Shown one piece after another: positions 1 to 8,800 of a stretch of DNA of 64,000 nucleotides. Source of the stretch: Rhizobium rosettiformans. GTDB taxonomy: Bacteria > Pseudomonadota > Alphaproteobacteria > Rhizobiales > Rhizobiaceae. Position 1 is the stretch's first letter, and the number at the start of each line of letters is the position of its first letter. The notes beneath the pieces were generated by a model. It was not told the origin of the DNA and did no database searches. It saw nothing but the letters and a program-made list of their open reading frames with translations. Location: assembly GCF_016806065.1 (NCBI RefSeq), contig NZ_CP032407.1, forward strand, positions 72,911-136,910, written 5' to 3'. The position numbers were made by a program, and so were the translations under genes.

Positions 1-1682
1 TTGCGGATGTGCTGTGTGGCCTCGATGCCGTCCATATTCGGCATCTGCATATCCATAAAGATGAGGTCGAAGTCTTCTGCCCTGGCGAGTTCCACTGCCT
101 CAAGGCCATCGTTGGCGACAACAACTGACTGCCCAAGATGACGCAAAAAGCCGATAGCCACTTGCTGATTAATCTTGTTGTCCTCCACAAGGAGCACCCG
201 CCGCCTCTCAAGGATCACATCGCGTCCACCAGACCGCGCGACGGAGATCGGCATTTCGGCTGGCTTGGCCGGCACCTCAAACCAGAACGTGCTGCCCACC
301 CCCTTGGCGCTTGTAACACCAATACGTCCGCCGAGTTGCTCGATGATTTCCTTGCAAATCGTCAGTCCGAGGCCCGTGCCTCCGTATTTGCGGCTTATCG
401 TTGCATCTACCTGTGAGAATGGCTTGAACAGCTTGCCGATGCCCTCAGGGTCAATGCCGATGCCAGTGTCGGTCACATCGAACCTGACATACGACCGGCC
501 TTCAACCACCTGCTCGCTCACCTTGAGCGTCACAACACCGTTTTGAGTAAACTTCAAAGCGTTGCTGAGAAGATTAAGCAGGACCTGCCGTAGTCGAGTG
601 GGATCAGATTCAATCGCAGGGAATGCGGGCGCCTCCGGATAGATCGCGCGCATCAAATTGCCGTTTTCACCAGCGCGATCTTCAAGAATATCAACAACAG
701 ACCCGACGAGCTCTGCGACCACCAGTGGCCGCATCTCCGTGGTCAGCTTGCCATGGTCGAGCTTGGCATAATCGAGGATCTCGTTGATCACCTCGAGCAG
801 AGCCTCGCCGGACTTTTGAATTGTTGTTAGACCTTGGGCAACGGCCCGGTCCGGTCCAGAAAGCTGCAAGAGTTCGGTTGTCCCGAGTATCGCGTTCAGC
901 GGCGTCCTGATTTCATGCCCCATAGTCGCCATGAACTGCGACTTGGAACGATTACCAGCTTCGGCGGCAAAATAGGACTTCTGAAGGTCTTGCGCCATGG
1001 CCTCCAAACCAAGACCTGCTGTGCGCACCGACGACAGTTGACGGCGCAGGGAAAAGATCAGGAAACCGACGCAGGCAACGAGAAGGGCGACAAGTACTGC
1101 CGATCTCAGTTGAAGCGACAGAAGCGCGGCACGAGCGTCAGCCCGGTCTGAGCTCACTGCATTGTTGGCGTAAATCAGGAGGCTTTCAGTGTTGGTAAGC
1201 AACGGCTCAAGAGACGCATCCATTCGCGCCAGATCTTCCGGTCCGAGAGTTCCACTGGCTAAATAGCGATCAAGAATCGGCTCAAGACTGCGGATTGTGT
1301 CAAAGATTTTCGCAATCGCTGGACCTGCATCCTGATCACCGCCGAACTTCCGATCGAACGCCCCCTCCTCCAGGATCTTCATTCGCGAGTAAAGAATATC
1401 ATATCCGTTCGATAAACCTTTAAGCGTTTCGGCCGACACCTCCGGTGCCATGGCAGATAGATGAACGGCCTCGTGCAACTTCCGTGTCTCTCGGTCGAGC
1501 TGATAAATTGACCACAATGCGTTTTCACGAATGCCATCCTGTAGGGAGGTATACCTGTGGGCAATCATCAGAAATATTGCGACCAGTCCAATCAGCAGCA
1601 AGGCTGCAAAGATCTGCAGGGCGACCGTCACCTTGCTGGCCGTGCGAAGAGCCTCAATGCTGACTGGCTGAATGGTCTGCAT
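1..1682 (-). CDS. Hybrid sensor histidine kinase, C-terminus cut by window edge
   Basis: Membrane histidine kinase that should autophosphorylate and pass phosphate to its own receiver domain. Reading from the ATG at 1682 there is a transmembrane helix (residues about 20-42), a periplasmic helical region (43-190), a second helix (192-212), a HisKA domain with the H-box GHEIRTP (His256, near 915-917), a HATPase domain with G-boxes DTGIG and GGTGLGL, and the start of a receiver domain (LLVEDNKINQQ and the phospho-acceptor motif FMDMQMPNMDG). The reading frame is still open at base 1, so the C-terminus is missing. The start codon overlaps the stop of the upstream secreted-protein gene by one base, which implies translational coupling and a shared function. 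The natural ligand cannot be told from sequence. Confidence 0.93.
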   Translation of the reverse strand, partial: MQTIQPVSIEALRTASKVTVALQIFAALLLIGLVAIFLMIAHRYTSLQDGIRENALWSIYQLDRETRKLHEAVHLSAMAPEVSAETLKGLSNGYDILYSRMKILEEGAFDRKFGGDQDAGPAIAKIFDTIRSLEPILDRYLASGTLGPEDLARMDASLEPLLTNTESLLIYANNAVSSDRADARAALLSLQLRSAVLVALLVACVGFLIFSLRRQLSSVRTAGLGLEAMAQDLQKSYFAAEAGNRSKSQFMATMGHEIRTPLNAILGTTELLQLSGPDRAVAQGLTTIQKSGEALLEVINEILDYAKLDHGKLTTEMRPLVVAELVGSVVDILEDRAGENGNLMRAIYPEAPAFPAIESDPTRLRQVLLNLLSNALKFTQNGVVTLKVSEQVVEGRSYVRFDVTDTGIGIDPEGIGKLFKPFSQVDATISRKYGGTGLGLTICKEIIEQLGGRIGVTSAKGVGSTFWFEVPAKPAEMPISVARSGGRDVILERRRVLLVEDNKINQQVAIGFLRHLGQSVVVANDGLEAVELARAEDFDLIFMDMQMPNMDGIEATQHIR

Positions 1683-2197
1683 CACTGAGTGACCTCGATT
1701 TCCTTGATCTGCCAGACCGATCGAGAGAAATACTTCTCATTGTAGAGAGAGCTGTCAGTGTCGAATGGATAGATGAGGAAGAGCGGCCCCTTGTCTCGAA
1801 TAGACATCAGCTCACCATTCATACGGGTGGCAAGGATTGTGTCGATCGTTGCGGCATCCTCCATTGGAACCACCGCGACGTAGTCGTTGAGCGCCTTCAC
1901 ATTAAGGGTCGTTCCCTTAGCGCCAGCCGCTTCCAGTACCGTTCGAAGAAAGGGTCCCGAAAACTCGATCTCGCCTTTTGTCCATGGCGTCTCCATCTTG
2001 CCCGAACGACCGGCGAGTGCCTCAAGCATGGCAAGATCAAATTGTGCTGTCTCTCCAGCATTGGGATTGGCGAGGTCCGATCCTTTGATCGTCAGTATTA
2101 CTTCGCCCTTGGGTGCATCCAGTGCCATTGTAGGAGCTGCCGCCAGGCTGATAAAAGCGGCGGCGGTGATGAGCAGTTTCAAGGCCATGGTGTTCAT
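1682..2197 (-). CDS. Secreted protein resembling a molybdopterin-binding oxidoreductase fold, coupled to the histidine kinase
   Basis: A 171-residue exported protein. Residues 1-26 form a signal peptide (hydrophobic LLITAAAFISLAAA, likely cleavage after TMA). The mature part (LTIKGSD, FSGPFLRTVLEAAGAK, LNDYVAVVPMEDA, GPLFLIYPFD, WQIKEIEV) has the pattern of the sulfite-oxidase/YedY-like molybdopterin-binding fold, but it is much shorter than true enzymes and no cofactor-ligating cysteine is visible. Its stop overlaps the start of the downstream hybrid kinase, so it is plausibly the periplasmic ligand-binding partner of that kinase. The fold assignment is by recollection of the family pattern and is moderately sure; the role as sensor partner is inference. 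Confidence 0.75.
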   Translation of the reverse strand: MNTMALKLLITAAAFISLAAAPTMALDAPKGEVILTIKGSDLANPNAGETAQFDLAMLEALAGRSGKMETPWTKGEIEFSGPFLRTVLEAAGAKGTTLNVKALNDYVAVVPMEDAATIDTILATRMNGELMSIRDKGPLFLIYPFDTDSSLYNEKYFSRSVWQIKEIEVTQ

Positions 2198-2423
2198 CTC
2201 GTATCCTCCAGTCTGAACGTTGAACGAACGCGCTGTGTCACGCTGTTAGGGTTAAAAGTGTCTGGCCGCGGCAGAGCATTTGCAAAACGGCACATGCTAC
2301 GAGAACCTTCGCCAAATACGGCTATTCGCAGAGATCGTTTCGAGAGACGCAAGTTTCGCGCGTTCGAGTTTTGTCGACATGAAGTGCATTGGAGCCCCCT
2401 CCCCACAACGGGAGTAAAATCAG

Positions 2424-3785
2424 TCATTTACCAGTTGGTGGTGCAGGCAGATCTTCATGATCGGCCGATGCGGCAACCAGCTGTGTTCCCTCGCCCAGTT
2501 GCTGGCGGTAGCGAGCGTACCTGTTCTTGCCGGAATTCTTTGCTGCATACATGGCGAAATCGGCGGCGCGAAGAATAGCGTCACTGTCCTTGCCATCCGA
2601 TGGATATGCCGAGATGCCAATCGACGCACTTACAGTGACGTCCTGTCTGCCAATGTCGATCGGTCGACATATTTCCGACAGCAACCGGCGTGCAAAATTG
2701 TCAGCGGTATCCGCGCCCTGATGGCGTTCGAGGATCATGGCAAACTCGTCGCCGCCGAGCCGAAAGGCCATCAACGAATCCAGCTTGCTTATCCTTCGAC
2801 CGATTGTCCGAAGGACTGCGTCGCCGGCATGATGACCAAACGTATCATTGACGGCCTTGAAGCCGTCGAGATCGAGTACCATCAAGCTGAATGGTTTAAC
2901 CGCTTGCGTAACATCTGCTCTGCGTCCCAGCTCTGCGTTGAACAGGTATCGATTTCCAAGACCTGTCATCTGGTCGATGTGGGCGGCGTTCCACAGATCA
3001 AGCTGGCGATTATGAGCTTCTGTCACATCTTGGAGGACACCCTGTATCACGGGCTCGCCTTGATGGTTCAGGCTGTACTGCCCAGCGCTTTTAAAGCGGC
3101 GCACCTGTCCAGAGGGATGGCGAAAATCAAACTCCTGCACCATGGGCTCAACACACAGCTCAGGATTCTTCGTGATAGCTTCGATACCGTGGCGGACATC
3201 CGCGGAAAGGGGCTCCAGTGCCATTTCCAATGTCACTGGAGCGCCGTGCGGCACCCCGTAGAGGTCGTACACCCGATCTGACCACAACAGTCGGCCGGTT
3301 CTAACTTCATAAGTCCAGGCACCAACGCCAGACAGCTCTTCAAGCTGTGCGAGCCATGCTGCGCGTCGTTCGGAGTCTTGTCTCAGGGCTACGAGTTGCT
3401 CTTCAAACGAGCGCCGAGCGGAGGCTCGAAAAAGCGCCACATCGTAAACTCGAGGACCCAGGTGGTTGCGCATCGAGATATTGACCAGAACCGGCGATGG
3501 CTCGGCATTTCCCTGCACCGTTAGTGCGACCTCGTGGCAGCGGCCTTCAATATGCAGAAGCGGAATGAGAACACTCTCAAGATAGAGCCGACTTGCGGTC
3601 GTAAACTTCCGGCTAATTCGCTCGCCCATTATCTCGCGTTCGGACGCGCCGGTCAGTCCGCCGAAACAGGCGTTGGCGCGCAGGATACAAAAGTTGGCGT
3701 CAACGACCACCAACGCACACGGGGCATCGTTCCAATCAACCTCGCCATTGTAGGCCTCAGAGATGAGAGTTTGCTGACCCGACAT
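2424..3785 (-). CDS. PAS-PAS diguanylate cyclase paired with an RsbQ-like hydrolase
   Basis: Cytoplasmic protein of 453 residues expected to make c-di-GMP from two GTP. It has an N-terminal PAS domain (about 15-125), a short coiled linker, a second PAS of the PAS_3 type (about 155-265, GVGAWTYEVRTG) and a GGDEF domain (275-435) with intact active site RLGGDEFAMIL. The inhibitory RxxD site is absent, so product inhibition may be missing. The start was taken as the ATG at 3785 rather than 3869, because the longer version would run through the end of the upstream gene and adds no recognisable domain. With this start it overlaps the hydrolase gene by 29 bases. In Bacillus the RsbQ hydrolase works through the PAS domain of RsbP; here the output would be c-di-GMP instead of a phosphatase. 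Confidence 0.92.
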   Translation of the reverse strand: MSGQQTLISEAYNGEVDWNDAPCALVVVDANFCILRANACFGGLTGASEREIMGERISRKFTTASRLYLESVLIPLLHIEGRCHEVALTVQGNAEPSPVLVNISMRNHLGPRVYDVALFRASARRSFEEQLVALRQDSERRAAWLAQLEELSGVGAWTYEVRTGRLLWSDRVYDLYGVPHGAPVTLEMALEPLSADVRHGIEAITKNPELCVEPMVQEFDFRHPSGQVRRFKSAGQYSLNHQGEPVIQGVLQDVTEAHNRQLDLWNAAHIDQMTGLGNRYLFNAELGRRADVTQAVKPFSLMVLDLDGFKAVNDTFGHHAGDAVLRTIGRRISKLDSLMAFRLGGDEFAMILERHQGADTADNFARRLLSEICRPIDIGRQDVTVSASIGISAYPSDGKDSDAILRAADFAMYAAKNSGKNRYARYRQQLGEGTQLVAASADHEDLPAPPTGK

Positions 3786-4578
3786 ATCGTTCGATCTCTT
3801 GGATGACCTCGGCCGGATGACTGACGTGTGGGCAATGTCCCGTTGCCTTGAGTTGAACAAAGGTCGCATTCGGCATTTGGTCGGCTACATATTTGCCAAC
3901 CTCGACCGGAGCGATGACGTCCTCGGCGCACTGCAAGACCAGCGCCGGTGTGTAAGCCTTTGCCAGGTCTGATCGGTTGTCGCTCCAGAAGGTCAAAGCC
4001 GCGAAATGCCTGGCGATCTCAGGGTTGGTTCTGCAGAAACTTTCGCGCAGCGTGTCCGTCAGTTCTGGACGGTCGGAGTTACCCATGATTGCGGGTGCCA
4101 TTTGCCCTGCCCAACCGAGATAGTTGGACTGCATGGCGTCGATCAGCCCTTCGATATCCTGTTTCTCGAATCCCCCGCGATAGCGATCACCATCGTTGAG
4201 GTAACAAGCGGATGGCCCAATAAGAACTAGCTGACTGAACAGTTCAGGCCGTTTGGCTGCTGCCAGGACCCCGATCATCGAACTGACGGAATGACCAACG
4301 AAAGCTGCCGGTTCAGTGCAACAATGTTCAATTACTTCAATGCAATCATCTGCATAGTCTGTGAGGGCCTGATAGTGCTTGTACGAGAAATGGCTAGCAT
4401 CTGAGTTGCCGAAACCCATGAGATCAAACAGGACGATCTGGTGCTTGTTCTGGAATGCAGGCGCAACATCCTTCCACATCGTCTGATCGCAACCCAACCC
4501 ATGAGCGAAGATTATCGGGCTACGAGCCGTACCGAAGGACTTTATCGCATACTTGTAGGTTGGATCTCGCTGTCGCAT
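3757..4578 (-). CDS. RsbQ-like alpha/beta hydrolase
   Basis: A 273-residue alpha/beta hydrolase of the RsbQ/KAI2/D14 group. Distinctive RsbQ-like stretches are GCDQTMWKDVAPAF, VGHSVSSMIGVLA, KRPELFSQLVLIGPSACYL and KATGHCPHVSHP. The catalytic triad is visible as Ser97 in GHSVS, Asp220 in CAEDVIAP and His248 in TGHCPH, closely matching the spacing of Bacillus RsbQ (Ser96, Asp219, His247). Length is normal. RsbQ is required by the PAS-domain protein RsbP during energy stress; plant relatives are butenolide receptors. Overlap with the downstream PAS-GGDEF gene implies co-translation and probable partnership. The small-molecule ligand is unknown. Family assignment is firm, the signalling role is inference. 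Confidence 0.93.
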   Translation of the reverse strand: MRQRDPTYKYAIKSFGTARSPIIFAHGLGCDQTMWKDVAPAFQNKHQIVLFDLMGFGNSDASHFSYKHYQALTDYADDCIEVIEHCCTEPAAFVGHSVSSMIGVLAAAKRPELFSQLVLIGPSACYLNDGDRYRGGFEKQDIEGLIDAMQSNYLGWAGQMAPAIMGNSDRPELTDTLRESFCRTNPEIARHFAALTFWSDNRSDLAKAYTPALVLQCAEDVIAPVEVGKYVADQMPNATFVQLKATGHCPHVSHPAEVIQEIERYVGSANSHL

Positions 4579-4641
4579 AGATATCTCGTATTTTCACATA
4601 TCTGAAATTATGGATGTTCATTGTTTAGGAAGAGTAAAGGC

Positions 4642-5739
4642 TCACCCTGAACTCACAATCGGGGATTGACGAACATCATATTCGGAGGCGCTTTTTGGGG
4701 AACCAAACAAGAAACCTTGGCCAACGTCACAGTTCATCTCGCGCAGAACTGACGCCGTCTGTGTATCCTCGATACCTTCAGCGATGACCTTCAATCCAAG
4801 GCTCTTGCAGAGCTGCACCAACGCGATGACGATGGTACGATTTTCCGGGTGTTCTGGTAGGCATTTAATGAATGAACGATCAATCTTTACGTAGTCGATG
4901 GGATAGTCCCGGAGATGAGACAGGGACGCATACCCAGTGCCGAAATCATCTAGGGCAATCTTACAACCTGCCCTTTTTAGGGCCCGGATGTTTTCGAGAA
5001 CGACATCTTCGCCCTCAGCAAGGATTACGGTCTCAGTAATCTCGATCATCAAAGAACCTGGCGCAATGTCGTAGCGATCTAGCTCCGTCAATATGTGGTC
5101 GGCGTAGGATCGTTCACGAATACAGACCTCAGACACGTTGATGCCGACGACACCATAGTCGAGACCTAGCTCGGTCCACTGCTGCATTTGCATCAGTGTC
5201 TTGGTCAAAATTTGTTCGCTGATTGCCCTGGCACAGTCAGGGTCTGAAAACGCGGGCCAGAACTCCGCGGGCATCACAGTCAAGCCGTCTGGGTCAACAA
5301 TCCTTGCCAGGGCCTCAAATCCACACCGGCGCCCAGTGATCAAGTCGATCTCTTCCTGGAAGAAAGGAAAAAGACGGTTGGCCGCGACCGCATTGAGAAC
5401 CCTAGCAATTGCAGCCAATCTAAGTGTCAGACCGCTCTCACTTCGCTCTCCAAAAAACTCGTATGTACCTCGAACAGATCTCTTGACTTCACGCAGAGCA
5501 ACATCTGCGGACTTGAGGAGGTCGTTGACGGTCCAGCCTTCTGCCGCAGATGTACAACATCCAATTGAACAGGTGACAGAAAGATTGTGGCCGCTGAAGC
5601 CCGCGGGACGCTTAACGGTCTTAAGGATCCTCTCGCAGAGCCGCGCCAGTCGAAACTGATCGTTGAAGGGAAGAAGAAGCGCGAATTCATCTCCGCCCAG
5701 CCTGAAGAGCTCGCCCTTGGCAGTCGGGATCTCTTTCAA
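4642..5739 (-). CDS. 5'-truncated GGDEF-EAL protein; EAL domain intact
   Basis: Encodes the C-terminal two thirds of a GGDEF domain (RLGGDEFALLL) followed by a full EAL phosphodiesterase domain with the expected residues: FEALAR, NVSEV, EITETVI, DDFGTGYASL, KIDRSF, AEGIED and QGFLFG. The EAL domain should hydrolyse c-di-GMP. The first available start is TTG at 5739, inside the GGDEF domain. In the same frame, upstream codons to about 5866 still read GGDEF sequence (LLLIDIDGFKKIN, DTFGHEVGDQ) but contain no ATG, GTG or TTG, and the domain's opening DPLTGLPNR segment is missing. The coding sequence abuts the stop of the upstream GGDEF-EAL gene in another frame. A deletion probably removed the sensor part, so this may be a decaying gene or a short EAL protein. 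Confidence 0.75.
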   Translation of the reverse strand: MKEIPTAKGELFRLGGDEFALLLPFNDQFRLARLCERILKTVKRPAGFSGHNLSVTCSIGCCTSAAEGWTVNDLLKSADVALREVKRSVRGTYEFFGERSESGLTLRLAAIARVLNAVAANRLFPFFQEEIDLITGRRCGFEALARIVDPDGLTVMPAEFWPAFSDPDCARAISEQILTKTLMQMQQWTELGLDYGVVGINVSEVCIRERSYADHILTELDRYDIAPGSLMIEITETVILAEGEDVVLENIRALKRAGCKIALDDFGTGYASLSHLRDYPIDYVKIDRSFIKCLPEHPENRTIVIALVQLCKSLGLKVIAEGIEDTQTASVLREMNCDVGQGFLFGSPKSASEYDVRQSPIVSSG

Positions 5740-5861
5740 TCGATCAGCAACGATCTTTACTAACTGATCGCCGACTTCATGCCCAAAGGTATCATTGATT
5801 TTTTTGAAGCCATCAATATCGATCAGTAGCAGAGATGGCTTCTGGTATTTCCCAACTTGTG

Positions 5862-8800
5862 CTAAATCGCCTCTGGCTTGTGAATGTGGAAGCCTTGCGC
5901 GTAGTCCACGCCAATGGAAGCGAGTTTTGAGAGTATCTCGGCACTCTCAACGTATTCCGCCACAGTCTTAATACCCAGAACGCGCGCAACATCTACAAAA
6001 CAACGAACCGCCACATCGTTAAGCGGATCATTCGTCAGGTCACGAATAAACTGTCCATCGATCTTCAGGAAATCAACGGGGAAGCGCTTCAGATAGCCGA
6101 AGGAAGACGCGCCCGCACCAAAGTCGTCGAGCGCGACTCGGACGCCTCTGCTTCGAACCTGATCGATAAATGTCGTAGCATCCGCCAAATTGGTAATGGC
6201 TGCCGTCTCGGTAATTTCAAAACACAGCCGCCGACACACGGCATATCCAGCTTCGTCCAGGATCTCCATGGCTTGCCTGTGAAAAGACCGATCCCCGACA
6301 GAATGCCCGGACAGATTGACGCTAATCGTCTCCGTTTCGGTTGCCTCTGGAAGGCGAGCGATCCAATCGATCGCGTGTGTCAGCACCCACTGATCCAGAC
6401 GCGTCGCAAGATTGAAGCGTTCAGCAGACGGCAAAAACGCTGAGGGTGAAATCAAACTTCCGTCCTCATCTTTCATGCGAATCAAAAGCTCGACATGACG
6501 ACCAGCCGGCGTCCCGCTAATGGGCCGAATATTCTGTGCGAAAAGCACAAACTGGTCATCGTCAAGCGCCCGCTCGATGCGCGATGCCCATCGCATCTCG
6601 CCGGAACGGGCAGCTATGGCCTGATCGGTGTTAACCCAGACATGGACCCGGTTCCGACCGCCTTCCTTTGCGGCGTAACAAGCGTTGTCCGCGGCCTGTA
6701 GGATCGAAGCAAGGCTCTGCATCGTTCCATCGATCGGCACAAGTCCTATACTTGTGCCGACTCGAAACCGTTTGTCGTCGTGGACAAAACGGAAGTCACG
6801 CATTCGGTCACACATCGCCTGTGCGATACGCGTCGCGTTCGCGGCGGGGCAGGCTTCGAGAATAACCCCGAATTCATCTCCTCCCAAGCGGGCAAGGGTA
6901 TCGCCCGAACGGATTGTGTCGGCAAGCAACTTGCCAACCTGCTTGAGCAGATCGTCGCCGACAGCGTGGCCGCAGGAGTCATTTACGATCTTGAACTGAT
7001 CGAGATCGATATAAAGCAAGACGTTCGAAGAGCTGTCAAAGCGGGACTTTTCAAAAACAGTTTGCAACCTTCTATCGAATTCGGCCCTGTTAATCAGTCC
7101 AGTCAGCGGATCATGGCTTGCCCGGTAACGCATTTCCCGCGATAGACGCCGTTGTTCACTGACGTCATGAAAAACCAGAACTGCGCCAAGCACGTCGCCT
7201 TCGGAGTTCCTGATCGGTGCTGCTGAATCCTCGATGCTAAATTCCTGACCGTCGCGAGCGATCAGCATCGTATTTTCGTCAAGGCCGACGATATCAAGGC
7301 TCCGCAGACACGCAGTAATCGGATCTGGCGCGCGTTGGCGGGTTTCCTCATTGATGATATCAAATACCACGCTGCTCGGTTGCCCGCTGGCTTCGGCCGC
7401 CGACCAGCCGGTCATTCGTTCGGCAACCGGGTTCAGCCACTGGACGATACCCAAAGCGTCAGTCGTGATGACGGCGTCACCGATCGAATGAAGGGTTACG
7501 CGCATAAGCTCGTGCTGATCTTCAAGTTCGAGCGCCATTTTTCGTTGAGCCGACACATCCCAGGCTGCGCCTATCAATCGCAATGGTTGACCGCACACGT
7601 CCGAGACTACCTTCGCCGAGATCCGGATGTAGTGTGTCGAATGGTCAGGCCTGATGATCCGATATTCTTCGTTGAGTGGGCGGTTTTCTCTGATCGCTAA
7701 ATGAGCGGCTTGCTCAATTCGCTCATAGTCATCCTGGTGGATATGCCGGCGCCACAGATCAGAAACGCGCTCGCCACTGCGCTCGGGCAAACCAAACAAG
7801 CGGTACATCCAAGGATCCCATGTCACGACATTCATGACCAGATCATAGTCCCAGATGCCTATGCCGCCGCTATCGGTGGCAATCGACATGCGCTCCGCAA
7901 GGAGCCGCCGCTCCTCCTCCTCCGCCTTTCGCCGAGAAACATCAATATGGGTGCCGATCATCCGGACCGGACTTCCATCATCGTTGCGCGCAACGACCCT
8001 ACCGCGATCAAGAATCCACACCCAGCTGCCGTCCTTACGGCGCATGCGAAACTCTTCCTCGAAATACGGGGTCTCGCCCGCAATATGATCGCGATCGGCA
8101 GCTTGTGCCCGTTCCCGATCGTCCGGGTGGACCAGCGCCAGCCAATTGTCGATTGCGTTACCAAACTCTTCCCGCGAGTAACCGAGAAGCTCACACCATA
8201 TGTCAGAATAATAAGTTCGACCGGTCCGCAAGTCAGCATCCCAGATACCGATACCCCCGTTCTCGGTTGCAGCAGCCATCTGCTCGTTGAGCCGTTCCAA
8301 TCTGGCACGTTGTTCAATACGCTCGGAGATATCTTGAAATGCACCGCTTATACGGACTGGCTTTTCGCCGTCGAATTCAACCGCACCAACGGCGCGGACC
8401 CAAATTCGCTCCCCACTCGCCTTGATGAAAGGGAGTTCAAGATCCCAGCCTTCGCCGGTGGCCATACCCTTTTCTACCGCATTCTGAATGATTGGACGGG
8501 CTTCTGGCGCATAATAGGCAATTGCTTCATCCATCGTCGGCCTATAGCCCGGTTCGACGCCATGTATTTGGCAAGTCTCGTCGGACCAGATGATATCACC
8601 TGTTGCCAGATCGACCTCCCAACCGCCAACGCCCGCGACCTTTCCGGTACGTTCAAGGAAAATGCGGCTTTTGCGAAGTGCATCTTCCTGAATTTTCCGA
8701 AGCGTGATGTCCTGATGCGTACCAAACATCCACTGCGGTTTGCCGTCGGGTGTCCTGGTGATAACTTTGCCGCGATCGTGTACCCAAACCCAGTGGCCAT

